NCBI GenBank assembly: GCA_009809945.1
Contig: WTPW01000371.1
Span: 353,675 to 417,674, forward strand
Source of the DNA: Gigaspora margarita
Taxonomy: Eukaryota > Glomeromycota > Glomeromycetes > Diversisporales > Gigasporaceae
Reading direction: 5' to 3'
Length of the DNA stretch: 64,000 bases
Numbering within the stretch: position 1 is the stretch's first letter; each line of letters starts with the position of its first letter. Below, piece after piece: positions 11,837 to 22,908 of the stretch. The translations under genes and the position numbers were made by a program. Under the pieces are notes generated by a model that saw nothing but the letters and a program-made list of their open reading frames with translations, had not been told where the DNA came from and did not search any database.

Positions 11837-12696
11837 CAGTGATGGTAAATGACCTGGTCATTTGCAAATTTTTCAAATGACCTCAAATGACCCTGAAATG
11901 ACCGATCATTAACGGTCATCTCAATTTTGGGTCATTTAGAAATGACTCGTGACCAAATGACCATGGTCATTTAGAAATGACCGAGGTCATTTAGAAATGA
12001 CCGAGGTCATTTAGAAATGACCGAGGTCATTTGAGGGTCATTTAGTTATTGGGTCATCGTGCATGTAGAGTTTGTATCCCATATCTAATATTTTTTATAT
12101 AGATTGATCAACTTTAACTACATAACGATAATGCATATGTATAGGTTTCGAAGTAAGCTGGGTTGGGTTAGGTATTTGTAGACTCGCCAATAAAAGCTTG
12201 TATGCCCGATCCAACCTAGGAATAGTAAATAATTCGATCGTTTGATCGAAATTTAAATGACTCCAAGGTATTAAATCATGTCAAGATAATTTTGGTTATT
12301 AAGTTCATTTAGGTCATTGGCATATAAAATAATTTGATTGATCGAATTGCCCATATAAAAAGTTATCAAACTTTATTCCTTTCCTTATCGATCTTAGCTA
12401 TATATTAAAAACAAAAATTTTACAAAGTCAATTAATATTTATGTCTTAAGTAAGCTGTTCGAAATATGCAATTTATTATTTCGAACAACTTTACTTAAGA
12501 CATAAATATTAATTGACTTATAGCTACAATTATTGATTATGTTTTGGCGGTCAATTCTGATTGGCTATAGAGCATTCGAATATTAACTAACATATGTTAA
12601 ATGACCTTCTAGGTCATTTGAGCCTCGAAATGACCCAATGACTATTCATTTGTCATTTGGGTCATTTGGGTCATTTCAGGTCATTTACCATCACTG
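11837..12696. mobile_element. hAT-type MITE, family 1, copy A
   Basis: The ends are CAGTGATGGTAAATGACC and its exact reverse complement. The 8-bp duplication GCGTGCAC sits at 11829-11836 and 12697-12704. CAGTG-type ends with 8-bp duplications define the hAT superfamily. The 860-bp element encodes no transposase, so it is mobilised in trans. Subterminal regions are packed with GGTCATTT/AAATGACC repeats, probably transposase-binding sites. A nearly perfect inner inverted repeat (12425-12464 with 12477-12519) suggests a nested foldback. Confidence 0.92.
12425..12519. repeat. Inner inverted repeat of the hAT MITE
   Basis: AAGTCAATTAATATTTATG and onward (through TTAAGTAA, TGTTCGAAAT) is repeated in inverted form about 40 bases long on each side of a short ATGCAATTTATT loop. 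It is either a nested MITE or an internal hairpin of copy A. Confidence 0.7.
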
Positions 12697-13240
12697 GCGT
12701 GCACCACAGCTTTACCCAGATAAAGAATGCGTACTTAATATCCTTTTCTTATAATTGATATTTGATTTTAATATATTTTTTTCCTTACCGTCCAATATTG
12801 CTAATATTGGAAATCTTACTGAAGGAATTCTGACACCTGATTGCTCATTAGTTCCACTAGGATCTTCTAACAATAACAATAATTCAACAACTTTAGTTTC
12901 TTTACATTAGGTTTGTAAACCAGGACGACCTCTTGTTCTTCTTGGTGGATCATATACTTTTTCTTTATACCGATACATATCTCATGTACTCAATGATATA
13001 TAAATGAGATATAAAACTGATGTAGATTTTTATATGATTCAAATTTGAAAAGCACATGCTTCTGCAATTAATAACATTGTAGATGTCAAAGAACGTCACA
13101 TTATCTGATCGTTTAGCTGCTGTGTGTGAAATGGTTAAAAAAAAAACTCATTAGAAATTCCTGTATTGGCTGATGCAATTGGATGATACTTTCTTGAAAT
13201 TGTATTCACCATGACATTCCGTTTTTTTTGTCGTTGTGGA

Positions 13241-13989
13241 TGGTATTTTAAAACTTGTTGGAATGTCAAAAGAAGCACGTTATGAGTACAACAGATTTAG
13301 TTGAATGTTTAAATAATCTTTTATGCAACAAGAAAGGCTAACATCGTTCTTATTAATACTGTATTTTTAGGCGGTTTATTTTTAACTTAAGCAGATAATT
13401 ATAGTAGTACTCAAATACGCCAATGAGTTTATTGCAATATACAGTTTTTCACAGCATTTTTTTTTTAAAAAAAAATTTTTATCTTCTTTATTGTTGTTAA
13501 ATTTAACTGATTTAGTACTACATAATAAAATTCTCATAAGAGGTTGGAGGAATTATTATAAAAATAAAAACTCTCTCAGCACAACTAATGTAAAAACTCT
13601 AGTAGTGAGTGGCTGCGGTTTGTTCAGCCAGGGTCAATGATTTCTGTGGTAACAAAAAAAACCCCCCACCAATTCCGTTCGTAAACTCGTCTTTTTTTTT
13701 TTCCTGCACATTTCTATGCATTTCTGTTATTTCTGTTATAATTTGCTTTATTTGTGCATTTGATTTCGTACAATTTAAATTAAATGTTTGTATATTCTGC
13801 AATTGATTTTAATTATTGCAATATCAAAAATCTAAGATAAATTGTTTTGTCATTACTAAAGATGCACAATATACACGCGATAACTTTAAATTTGTAATAA
13901 TTTTTCGTTATGTAACAACCCGTGCTTTTTTGAACTCTTATTCAATCATGTGATTTTCATATATACCCATGCGGATATAATAGGAGTTT
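13241..13989. other. Gene-free stretch
   Basis: Contains poly-T and poly-A runs and two overlapping opposite-strand open frames of 65-67 codons (13599-13806) without homology or start context. No gene supported. Confidence 0.5.
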
Positions 13990-14147
13990 CAAAAGCCCTA
14001 TTTCTGTTTTGAAATTTCGAGACCTTTTTTTGATAAAATTTCGAAGAAAATGTATGAGTTATATATCATTGATTTTGAAATAAATACATCACAGATTTAA
14101 TTCAAAATCAGAAACTTGAACCTTAGGTCTGAAACCCCATTATTTTA
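13990..14147. repeat. Dispersed repeat, inverted copy of 4104-4265
   Basis: On the minus strand this segment reads the same blocks as 4104-4265 (CAAGTTTCTGATTTTG, GTGATGTATTTATTTC, AAAATCAATGATATATA). The class is unknown and no ends were defined. Confidence 0.5.
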
Positions 14148-14237
14148 AAATATAGTAATATAATGATGTTTAAAATTCTCCATTGTTGGACGAAGAATAT
14201 TTTACTGGGCAATTTGAAACTTTGGTTCGGTGAAGAA

Positions 14238-14496
14238 TTATAACGTTTTGCAAAAAGATGTGACCTCATGATTTGTTTTGATTATAATCGTAAAGAAAGA
14301 GATTCTAAGTTGTTTTATTATGACCTCTGCAGATCATAAAATCAGCCGATTCTAGTGAATTTTTCGATTCTTGAAGAATTTTAAAGCTTTCGGATAAAAT
14401 ATAGACGTTGATTGATTGCAATAAGGAATTAAAATCTCAAAATTTTCCGCTACCATCATAAATCACAGGGTTACACCTTTTTGCAAACCGTTATAA
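14238..14496. mobile_element. MITE with TTATAACG..GCAAAAAGATGTGACC ends, copy 1
   Basis: The left end TTATAACGTTTTGCAAAAAG (then ATGTGACC) is matched by GGTTACACCTTTTTGCAAAC-CGTTATAA at the right. The 259-bp element has no coding capacity. Copies 2 and 3 (14879-15097 and 15637-15845) share these ends, and copy 3 is similar to copy 1 internally in inverted orientation. The superfamily is unclear because TTATAA at the tips makes the target duplication ambiguous (TA possible). Confidence 0.7.
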
Positions 14497-14655
14497 TTCA
14501 GTTATATTTATATTTACTTGATATATAGAATCTCCGATTTTATACCTGCAAAGTAGAAGGTCAAAGGCATACGCCACTATTACGTCACTTACGTCATATA
14601 AAATTAAGTAGTGATGTCATAAACGTCATGTTATATAATATTGGGTATCGAATAA

Positions 14656-14866
14656 GTAATTTGGCAAATGATCACGTGCCGCAGAGCGGCACGTGTAGCC
14701 AATCATTTGCCAAATTAACTATATTCGACAATTGCCCAATATTAGTGTTATCCGGCAATTTATAATCATGATTGGTAGGAGTTGTCGGCTGAGCTTTAAT
14801 TTAAATAAACATGTTTACACCGTAACACATGAAAAAATAATAATTTCATGATCATATGAGTTTGCC
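14656..14866. repeat. Repeat with strong palindrome, relative of 5656-5765
   Basis: It begins with a palindrome at about 14659-14722 in which TAATTTGGCAAATGAT is matched by ATCATTTGCCAAATTA and GTGCCGC by GCGGCAC. The later blocks match the repeat at 5656-5765. Confidence 0.6.
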
Positions 14867-14878
14867 GAATAAAGTTGA

Positions 14879-15097
14879 TTATTGCGCTTTGCAAAAAGAT
14901 GTGAACACTGCAGATCATTTTTTCATGTGAGAATCGATTTTTTGAAATTTTAAGAATTAAACCGATTTCAAAGAAATATAAACGTAACCAATAGAAAATA
15001 TAAAATATAAAATAACAAACAATCTGGAATCTTGATGATTCTCAGCCATCATCATCACTAAAATCACATGTTCACATTTTTTTGCAAAACGCTATAA
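14879..15097. mobile_element. MITE with GCAAAAAGATGTGAAC ends, copy 2
   Basis: The left end TTATTGCGCTTTGCAAAAAG is matched by TTTTTTTGCAAAACGCTATAA at the right end (219 bp). Same family as 14238-14496; non-coding. A lone further end of the family (GGTCACATCTTTTTGCGC) lies at about 15229-15248. Confidence 0.7.
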
Positions 15098-15284
15098 CTG
15101 ATAATATTCTTTTGTCTGCTATCAAATTAAATTCCATGATCAGGTGAAAACGTAAAATCAAAATAAAAACACACCCTAACGTTAACGCTGGTAAGTGAAA
15201 TTTTTTAGATTGGTGATGCTAGGGTCTTAGAGGTCACATCTTTTTGCGCAATAATATTAAATTAGCCGTTTTTTGAACTTTTTA

Positions 15285-16105
15285 ATTTTTGGGGTGAGGA
15301 ATTGCACAATAATAAGTCTGGCGATTTTTGAAATTCTCAATTGTTTAACGAAGAATTAATAATATGTCGGACGATTTTTATAAATAGGTCAGACAATTTT
15401 TAAAATTCTCAAATGTTTGAGCGAAAAAATTATTTAATAATAGATCGGACGATTTTTAAAATTCTCAATTATTGGGCGAAGAATTAATAATAGGTCGGGC
15501 GATTTTTAAAATTCTCAATTGTTAGGTGAAAATGAATAATACGTCAGACGATTTTTAAAATTCTCAATTGTTGGTAGGCGAAAATTAATAATAATTTCAG
15601 ACGATTTTTAAAATTCCCAATTGTTGAACGAAAAAATTATAGCGGTAGCAAAAAGATGTAACCCTGTGATTTTGTGATGATGATAGCGGAAAAATTTTTG
15701 AGATTTTAATTTCCTATTGAACATAATTTTCAATCAATAACATCTATATTTTATCCGAAATCTTTAAAATTCGAATCGGAAAATCCACTGTTTTCTCGTG
15801 ATTTTACATGATATCATGATCTGCAGAGGTTGCAAACCGCCATAATAATACGCTGGTGATTTTTAAAATTCTTAATTGTTGGGCGAAGAAGAATCAACAA
15901 TAAGTCGGATAACTTTTAAAATTCTCAAGTATTGGGCGAGGAATTAATAATAGATCGAGTGATTTCTAAAATTCACAATTGTTAGGAAGAATTAATAATA
16001 GATCGTACGATTCTTAAAATTCTCAATTGTTGGACGAAGAATTAATAATAGATCTGGCGATTTTTAAAGAATTAATATTAAGTCTGGCGATTTTTCATAA
16101 TAGCT
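15285..16105 (+). repeat. Minisatellite of about 50-bp units, interrupted by a MITE
   Basis: About a dozen imperfect units of the form GTCGGACGATTTTTAAAATT-CTCAATTGTTGGGCGAAGAA-TTAATAATA are arranged head to tail. The array is split at 15637-15845 by MITE copy 3. A single isolated unit lies at about 14166-14207. Unit length varies (about 48-57 bp) and one unit is truncated. Confidence 0.8.
15637..15845. mobile_element. MITE with GCAAAAAGATGTAACC end, copy 3
   Basis: TTATAGCGGTAGCAAAAAGATG at the left is partly matched by GGTTGCAAACCGCCATAATA at the right. The internal sequence is the reverse complement of much of copy 1 (for example GGATAAAATATAGACG against ATCTATATTTTATCC). It sits inside the minisatellite, so it inserted after the array had formed. 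Confidence 0.7.
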
Positions 16106-16219
16106 ACAGTATTTGCAAAATAAGTGTTTTAATATTATTCGTTTCTTATCTTTCACTTCTTATTGTTACTTGTAATTGGTTCGTTTGTTATCCTTTATTT
16201 GTGACATCCTTAGAGTTAA

Positions 16220-17048
16220 TGGATAGGATTTAGGCCTAAAGACTACCAGTAGTACAGTTAGAAGAATAGGTTAAAAATCTAGAAAATTATATATATAAAT
16301 AATTTTTATATACAAAAATCTGATTAATGCTATAGTTTAATTTGGCAGAATTTTTTTAATATTAATAATAAACTTTTTTTAAAAAAAAATTCCTTTGTAA
16401 CTGCTATTTTTTGTTGCTTCAAATGTTCTACGTGTAGTACACTATAAATACTAAATTTTTTATAAATTTTTTTAACAGAATTAGTAAATTTAAATTATAT
16501 AAAAAATGTGTATAGCTTACTACATTAAAAGTTTTATTATTAGTTATATTATAAAAAATATTATTTCTACTATAAAGGTTTGTAAGCTGTTAGTTAAAAA
16601 TCGTTACTATTTTAGTATTTCATATAGGTTCTTTAGTTTTTAACCATAATTTAAAAAATTTTATTAAATAAATTTTGTTTAAATTTATCAGAAGTTGTTA
16701 AAAACAAACTTTTAATTCTAATTTATAAAATTTATCAATATCTAAGCTAATATATTAAGAGTAATATAAGTTTAAATTTTAAAAAATTTAATGTAATTTT
16801 TAATATAAAATTTATAAGTAAAATTTACTAGTAAAATGGCTAAAAATAGCCAAGTTTCAAAGGTCTCTAAAAAATTTAAAAGACTATTTAAAGTTATGAT
16901 ATTTTTTTTACATAATGCGATTTACCTAAAGTATATTGCAAAAATATTTTAATAGATTTTTTATTATTAAAATTGGGCAATAATTAGCCTTAAATAGTGT
17001 CACTATGTAGTACAAAGTACTACCAGTAGTATGCCTAAATCCTATCCA
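16220..17048. mobile_element. TTAA-flanked element, 829 bp
   Basis: TGGATAGGATTTAGGC at the left is matched by GCCTAAATCCTATCCA at the right, followed inward by ACTACCAGTAGTA on both sides. TTAA flanks both ends (16216-16219 and 17049-17052). TTAA duplications are characteristic of piggyBac-type transposons. The interior is AT-rich and encodes no transposase. Because TTAA is its own reverse complement, it could also be the tip of the inverted repeat. Confidence 0.72.
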
Positions 17049-17409
17049 TTAATGAAAAGGTGCACCTTCTTTACTTGTGATGTTTCTTGCAATGTTTCTT
17101 GGCAGTTAAAGATGCTTTTTATTCTTGAAATCAATACATGATACAACTACTTCAAAGTATTTTTTTCATATTTGTAACAAATAAAAATGTTGGCCTTAAG
17201 AATTGTCAACTATAAAGTTGCTTTTAGACATTTTTTTTAAAAAAAAAATGAAAACAAAAGTTAGGATTAGTAAGAGAGAAGAGAGAAAAGTTTTTATGAA
17301 CAACAGTACAAACAACTGAAAAAAAGTATTACTTGTTATGTCAGACCCATACAATAACTATAAAGAATTCTATGATTTTCCACTATCAGCTTGGTTGTGT
17401 AAAATAAGT

Positions 17410-17520
17410 TAGTGATGGTAAATGACCTGAAATGACACAAATGACTCAAATGACAAATGACTAGTCATTGGGTCATTTCAAGGTGAAATGACCTAGTGGT
17501 CATTTGAATTTGATTGGTGG
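17410..17520. mobile_element. hAT MITE family 1, isolated end
   Basis: TAGTGATGGTAAATGACCTG and the next 90 bases match the subterminal region of copies A and B (CAAATGACTCAAATGAC, TAGTCATTGGGTCATTTCA, GGTCATTTGAA). Only one end is adjacent. The nearest opposite end is at 20586-20709, without a matching 8-bp duplication, so this is a fragment or one end of a larger rearranged element. Confidence 0.65.
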
Positions 17521-17631
17521 ATCGCGCAGGGGCATTGATTCGAATTTTGGCCCGAATTAAGCTTAATTTAGGCCAAAATTCGAAATCAACCCCTGCACGT
17601 TATTTTGCGCTTATACGGTACATTATAATTA

Positions 17632-17800
17632 ATGGCTATCCGTTTGCTGTGCTAAATTTAGTACAAAATACTGAATTTAATAGTTATAAAATTTAAATTT
17701 TGAAAAATTTTTCTTATTAACTTTAATTTAAATTTATATAATATATAAATATATATTTATACTTTATTTTGTTATATTTAAAAGTTATAATTTAACAGAA
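17632..17800. repeat. Dispersed repeat, relative at 58190-58330
   Basis: CTATCCGTTTGCTGTGCTAA-ATTTAGTACAA and the following AT-rich blocks recur in the same order at 58190-58330. A perfect TAAATTTAGTA palindrome is near the start. Class unknown. Confidence 0.5.
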
Positions 17801-18927
17801 GTTATATTAGCAAGTTTAAAAAAATTTTATATTGATAATTTTATTAAACATATTATACCATCATTATACACTTCAATAAAATATAATAACTCAAATTTTT
17901 ACATATTAACAAGCAATCAAAAAAATATATATAATACCTGAGTATATACTCACATCCTAAATTGATGCGAATGAAATGATTTATATGTAATGTGGTAAAT
18001 AAGTATTTATGAACTTGTTTTGTGAACTCATTTTGCTGTTTCTATGTAGTAAAATTATTAAATGTTTTTTATATTCACTCGCTGAATGAAATGACTAATG
18101 CGAATGAAATGATTTGTATGTAATGGTAAATAGTATTTATGAACTTATTGTGAACTTGTTTTACTGTTTTATGTAATAAAATTATTAAATGTTCTTTATA
18201 CTCACGAATAGAACATGAAATAACATACAGCATAGCCATAACTGGGTAGCTACCCAAATTTTATATGCTGTAAGAGGGTAGCTACCCTTGACTTGAACAA
18301 TGTTCCCACCTCTACTCACGAGCTGAATGAAATGATTAATGCGAATGAAACGATTGGTAAATAAGTAATAAAACCTATTATCTACATTATTTTATTTTTC
18401 TTTTAGTAATAATGTAGATCGTATAAATACTATATATAATTAATAGTATCATATAATAAATTAATTTTCAGAGGGATTAAAACTTCATTATTCTTGTGAA
18501 CTAAATTATATTGTTAATTCAATGTCCCATATTTGCCTTTCTATATAATTTTGCGATATCAATATGTTTATACTATTTTATTAAACAATTATGATTGTAT
18601 TTAACATCGTTTTATCTCATATTATTATCTTTTTATACCCAACTTTTATTTACATTTAGGCTATCTAGCATATTAGTTACGGCTTTTAAATTCTATAAAT
18701 TCACATATAATCTGACAGGATAAAAATCAATTAATCAAGTATGCCTACTGTTACATAAGAAAAAAAGTTATGAGCCTTTGAATAAAAATATAGCAATCGA
18801 CACATAATAATCAAGTGAATCTACATCCGTATTATTTCACCAACAATCGCTTTATAGAAAACTTGGTTCATAAATAATTAATTTACAGACAAGAGTATTT
18901 TGTAAGCGATTAATTCACAGACAAATC
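17801..18927. other. Gene-free stretch with a small tandem duplication
   Basis: AT-rich. A segment around 17960-18060 (GAATGAAATGATTT.TATGTAATG, TATTTATGAACTTG) is repeated at 18080-18200 and partly at 18325-18370. GGGTAGCTACCC occurs twice (18245-18256 and 18274-18285). No gene seen. Confidence 0.5.
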
Positions 18928-19533
18928 CCTATAAGAAAAATGTACCGTAAAGGTACGGTTGGCGGCACGGATTAAACCCGGATTTTGTACGTAAGAGGCT
19001 TAGATTGGCTTGGGTTTTTGGCCCGTGGTGACCGTATACCGTACTAATTGGATCGTTAATGACTCGGGTTTTACAACACTTTACTAGTCCAAATGGCATG
19101 GTTTTGGCACGGGTAATTAACGTGAATTAACGTGCTATACCACTGTGATAAAAAAAATACATACAAGTAGATTACATAAATTTATATCAACAATCAATAT
19201 AATATGAACAAACTAACTGCACATGTATCAAAATTTTGTAAGGAATTTTTTTTAAGACACCAGAGCAGTTTTATTAGCGAAATTGTGAGATATCGCAATT
19301 TTTTTTTAAAAAATCGTATATTGATTTGTGAAACGAGCCAACACATACCACCTTTGACACATATCATTCTGTGAAATGAAGGTGCCATTTCGTATGACGT
19401 GACATAACGTGCCACTCTCGTAATTTCCGTACCACTTTTTACCGTGACATTCCGTGCAACGGTCTGTACGTTTCACTCCAACCGTGCAATTTCGTGTATT
19501 CCACACACCAACCCGTACCACTTTTTTATAGGG
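18928..19533. mobile_element. Terminal-repeat element with CCCTATAA..GTACGGTTGG ends
   Basis: The left end (T)CCCTATAAGAAAAATGTACC with GTACGGTTGGCGG is matched by CCAACCCGTACCACTTTTTT-ATAGGG at the right, allowing a small hairpin insertion (GTACCGTAAAGGTAC) on the left. The interior holds scattered CGTGCCA/CCGTAC-type motifs and is GC-richer than its flanks. No transposase frame; open frames inside are chance. Confidence 0.55.
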
Positions 19534-19975
19534 AATTCATTTTATACTTATATTTTACCGACAAATTTTTTATAAATTGCACCAACTTTAAACCTATACT
19601 CTAACAACAATAACTAGAATTTAATTTTCCTGCGAAATTAGCTATTGGTAAAAGAATTTTTTATGAAACGGACTTGTTCGTGAATTAATCACTGCAAATA
19701 ATCTTGCCTGAAATTAATTCTCTGCGAATTAAGTTTTCTGTGAAACAATTATTGGAGAGTTGATTGAAATCGAGCGAATCTGATACCATTAAATAAAATA
19801 TTAAAAAATTCAATAACTCGAATTAATGTATCTAAAAAATTGCAACAAATGTAATTTAAATCTTAAGGCTGTCCGTTGATAAGATAGAGAATAATTTATG
19901 TATTCTCACCTGATCCGTTCCATCACGTATGAACGTACTACGTATCTCAAAGTAACACGAATATTAAATCCGGCA

Positions 19976-20350
19976 TGCTACAGGAAGGTCACGGGTCGGA
20001 TACGTCGGATTTATTTCGGCATTTAGCCCCAGGTTCTATTGCATAATTATCAGCTGGGCATTTTATAGATATGATTTCATTAGTAAAATTTTTTAATGAT
20101 TTTGGACAAAATTGATCAGTTCGAATCCAGCCGACCAGTATTTCGATGCACTCCTCTGTATGAGTTATGCTCATACGTTGTTGGTGGTAAACCGAAAGTC
20201 CTGTGGCAAACGTGACTTGCCGGCTGCGTGAAAGAACCTCGTGATACCTCCTGTGAACGATCTGGTGCAAAGGTCCCCGTGTCCCCACACTCACGATAAG
20301 CCATGAAGTCCCGAATTCCAATCGTTATCATGGCCGCACGACCACTATGA
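19976..20350. other. GC-rich island of unknown origin
   Basis: Roughly half G+C, against strongly AT-rich surroundings. Two overlapping minus-strand open frames (20321-19989 and 20331-20116) cover it, but neither matches a family I recognise. It may be a captured exon, a foreign fragment or part of a mobile element lying between two hAT-like ends. Confidence 0.4.
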
Positions 20351-20585
20351 AGAGAAAAGCCACCGGGGAATAATTGCTAACACAAAACTCTTTTGTTTAA
20401 TGAAGTAGAATTGGTGATAGAACTGTACCATAATGGGAAAAGGCTACTAAGTCTTTTGCGCTGGTGGGGTTTTACCCGATTTCCTTCAAGGATAAATCGG
20501 GTGTGGCCATGTTAAATCACCGTTAAGAATATCATGAGGGAAAACGGAAAAAAGAGTAAAATTAATACCAAGAATGGTAAAATTG

Positions 20586-20709
20586 GAGGTCATTGCCTTT
20601 TTTTTCAAATGACCTAGATCATTTCGGATTAAATTTCATAATAAAATGGGGGTCATTTGAGGTCTTTTGAGGTCATTTGAAGGTCATTTGAGGTCATTTA
20701 CCATCCCTT
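20586..20709. mobile_element. hAT MITE family 1, isolated right end
   Basis: Repeated GGTCATTTGA motifs run into GGTCATTTACCATCCCTT, a slightly altered version of the CCATCACTG terminus of copies A and B. The opposite end is either lost or the one at 17410. Confidence 0.6.
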
Positions 20710-20977
20710 ATTAATACTGGGGTGTACCTAGAGTGGGAAAGCAATGATGTAACGAATCGCCATCAATATGTAATAGATATTTCTTCGATTTCTTTCTTTT
20801 TGCTTCTTTTTGTTTTTGTATAAATAGAAGTAAGATTTTACTTAGCTGTAGGAGGTTGTCTCCAATAACCAAAAAAAAAAAATAACAATTATAATAAAAG
20901 TCTTACTATTTCGATCCACAAATCTTCCATTATAAATCGTTGGTCTTATTGCATGGCAGATTATGTGTGGTTGTGTT

Positions 20978-21011
<34 letters not shown>

Positions 21012-21366
21012 TGATGACCGCTAGTGCATCGTACGTTCGCACCCTCGTTCCCTTCAACAACGTACAATAGTAGTATGTTACACCAGCACAGCGCATTAAC
21101 ATGTGAAATCATAGATTTTTAATGCCCAATCAAATGCAAGATTTTGTTTCTTGAAGTGGGGTGAGAAAAATCGGCCTGTACTATACTGATCTGCTACAAT
21201 TTCCATTCTAGATGGCAGGAAATACGTACTATATTTATCATTTTTAGCAATAATATAAAAATGTAATTTTGTATCACTTTTTTCCCATCTATATCAAATA
21301 TATTAAACGCCTCCATTATACTCCGGAAGATCATTTTGACTTTATACAAAATAAAAAAAAATCCAA
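20710..21366. other. Upstream region of the first BTB-TLDc copy
   Basis: Contains long A- and T-runs (about 20870-20881 and 20980-21008). No promoter element can be assigned with confidence and no other gene is seen. Confidence 0.45.
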
Positions 21367-22908
21367 ATGACATTTAAATTTTTTAAAAAACTTTCAGATA
21401 ATTATCTTGAACTTCTTGATGATGAGGAAGACTTTAATGTAATAATTAATATTGGAGAATCTCCAAATGTTAAAATATTTCGAGCCCATTCAGCAGTTTT
21501 AAGACATAGATCATTATATTTTCGTAATGAATTGGCGAACATTAACAGAGATAGGAATATCATTAAAACGGTTAATCTAAATAATGTTACTATTCAGCAA
21601 TTTGAAATTATTATCAAGTAATTAAATAATATTCTTATTTATGATTCTTGTGAAATTTAAAATATTTTAAAGAATGCTAAAAGTATTAACATAATTTATA
21701 ATTTAATTAAAGATATATCTATGGTGGAATAGTTTCGTTAGAAGATCATGATACTTCATTTATTTTTGACCTCATGATTATCACTAGTGAGCTTTTATTT
21801 GAAGAACTGGCAAAATAACTTGAAACTTATTTAATTGAAACAAAAGCTTCATGGCTTCGATTACATTTTTACGATGTATATCAAAAAAGCTTTCAAATTA
21901 ATCAAGTTCAAGAATTGCAAAATTGGTGCAATGATATTATAGTAAAGCACCCAGAAAAGTTGTTTGAATCAAATGATTTTACATCAATTCAGGAAAATGC
22001 TTTAATCTCAGTTATTAAACGAGATGACTTACAAATGGAAGAAGTAAAAATTTGGAAACGAATTATTGAATGGGGAATTGCGAAACATTCTGACATTTCA
22101 TCTGATCCTAAAAACTGGTCTAATGAAAATTTTTTAACTATGAAGACTACTTTACAAAATTGTTTACCTTTTATTCGTTATTTCCAAATATCTAGTGAAA
22201 ATGTTATTGACCATTTACAACCATATCGACAAATGCTAGATAATAATTTATGGGATGATATAATGAAAAGACTTTTATTTCCAAACAAACCGATAGCATC
22301 AGTAATTCTTTCACCTCGTGTGGTTTTAAAACAAACATTACTGTCCCAAACTATTGAACAATTTTCAACAATTATTAGCGAAACACACGCAGCTGAAATT
22401 ACTTCTTGGATTGATAAAAAAGCTGATGCATATTCTGTAACTGATATTCCTTATGAATTTAAATTACTTTTTCGCGGAACCAGAGATGGCTTTACTAAAG
22501 ATTCATTTTGGAATTTATGTAATAAGCAAACAAATCTTGTTGTAGTTGTGAAGGTTAAAGACACTGATGAAATTCTGGGTGGATATAATCCTGTTGGATG
22601 GGATGAACCGATTCTTGAGATATATGAATTGCGACGGGTGCTTTATTTTTTCGTTAAAAAACGGTACTATTCAAAATTCTATTTTAAGTCGTGTGAAAGA
22701 ACCGAGATATGCAATTTTTTGTCATTTTAATTGTGGTCCAAGGTTTGGTAAATGTGATCTAGTCATTTATGATGGTTTAAATTGGTGTTATAATGCTCAA
22801 GGTGTATATGAGAAAAAAATTAGAGATACGTCTAAATATAATGTTTTTGGGACATCATATTTTTCAGTGGATGAATTTGAAATATTTCAGCTTACTAAAA
22901 AGTCTTAG
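21367..22908 (+). pseudogene. BTB-TLDc domain protein, copy 1, disrupted
   Basis: Exon 1 is 21367-21617, the intron 21618-21712, and exon 2 runs to the TAG at 22906-22908. The N-terminus is a BTB domain (DFNVIINIGE, IFRAHSAVLRHRSLYFRNEL), joined across the intron to KYIYGGIVSLEDHDTSF. A BACK-like helical segment follows (LQNWCNDIIVKHPEKLFES, ALISVIKRDDL, VKIWKRIIEWGI). A C-terminal TLDc domain has FRGTRDGF, DEILGGYNPVGW, FIFSLKNGT and FSVDEFEIFQL. Such proteins form a large expanded family in Rhizophagus; a BTB domain usually mediates dimerisation or cullin-3 binding. An in-frame TAA at 21816-21818 and a frameshift near 22616-22640 break it. The partner at 24683 is homologous throughout. Confidence 0.85.

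Larger units (their letters stand above)
11559..13240 (+). pseudogene. Broken gene of unknown family, split by a hAT MITE
   Basis: Coding-like sequence starts at 11559 (KRLYELLNPLDPKVPET, later LLREEEREKFRPN). It shifts frame in an A-run near 11720-11728 and continues as YYNVWNNPICGKDWMHLELV up to QRAP. A MITE interrupts it at 11837-12696. Removing the MITE and one target duplication restores QRAPQLYPDKECVLNI in frame. Farther on, a Ser/Asn-rich stretch, then CKPGRPLVLLGGSYTFSLYR and later SLEIPVLADAIG can be read only across several stops and frame changes. I do not recognise the family. The gene was dead or dying when the transposon arrived, or died because of it. Confidence 0.6.

Noticed and set aside
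20110..20135. GTTCGAATCC resembling a tRNA T-loop or Pol III B box
   Set aside because: No matching acceptor stem, D arm or convincing A box upstream; a chance word in the GC-rich island.
17410..20709. A single 3.3-kb hAT element spanning two family-1 ends
   Set aside because: The ends face each other correctly, but the flanking 8-mers (AAATAAGT against about ATTAATAC) do not match and no transposase lies between them; treated as two fragments.
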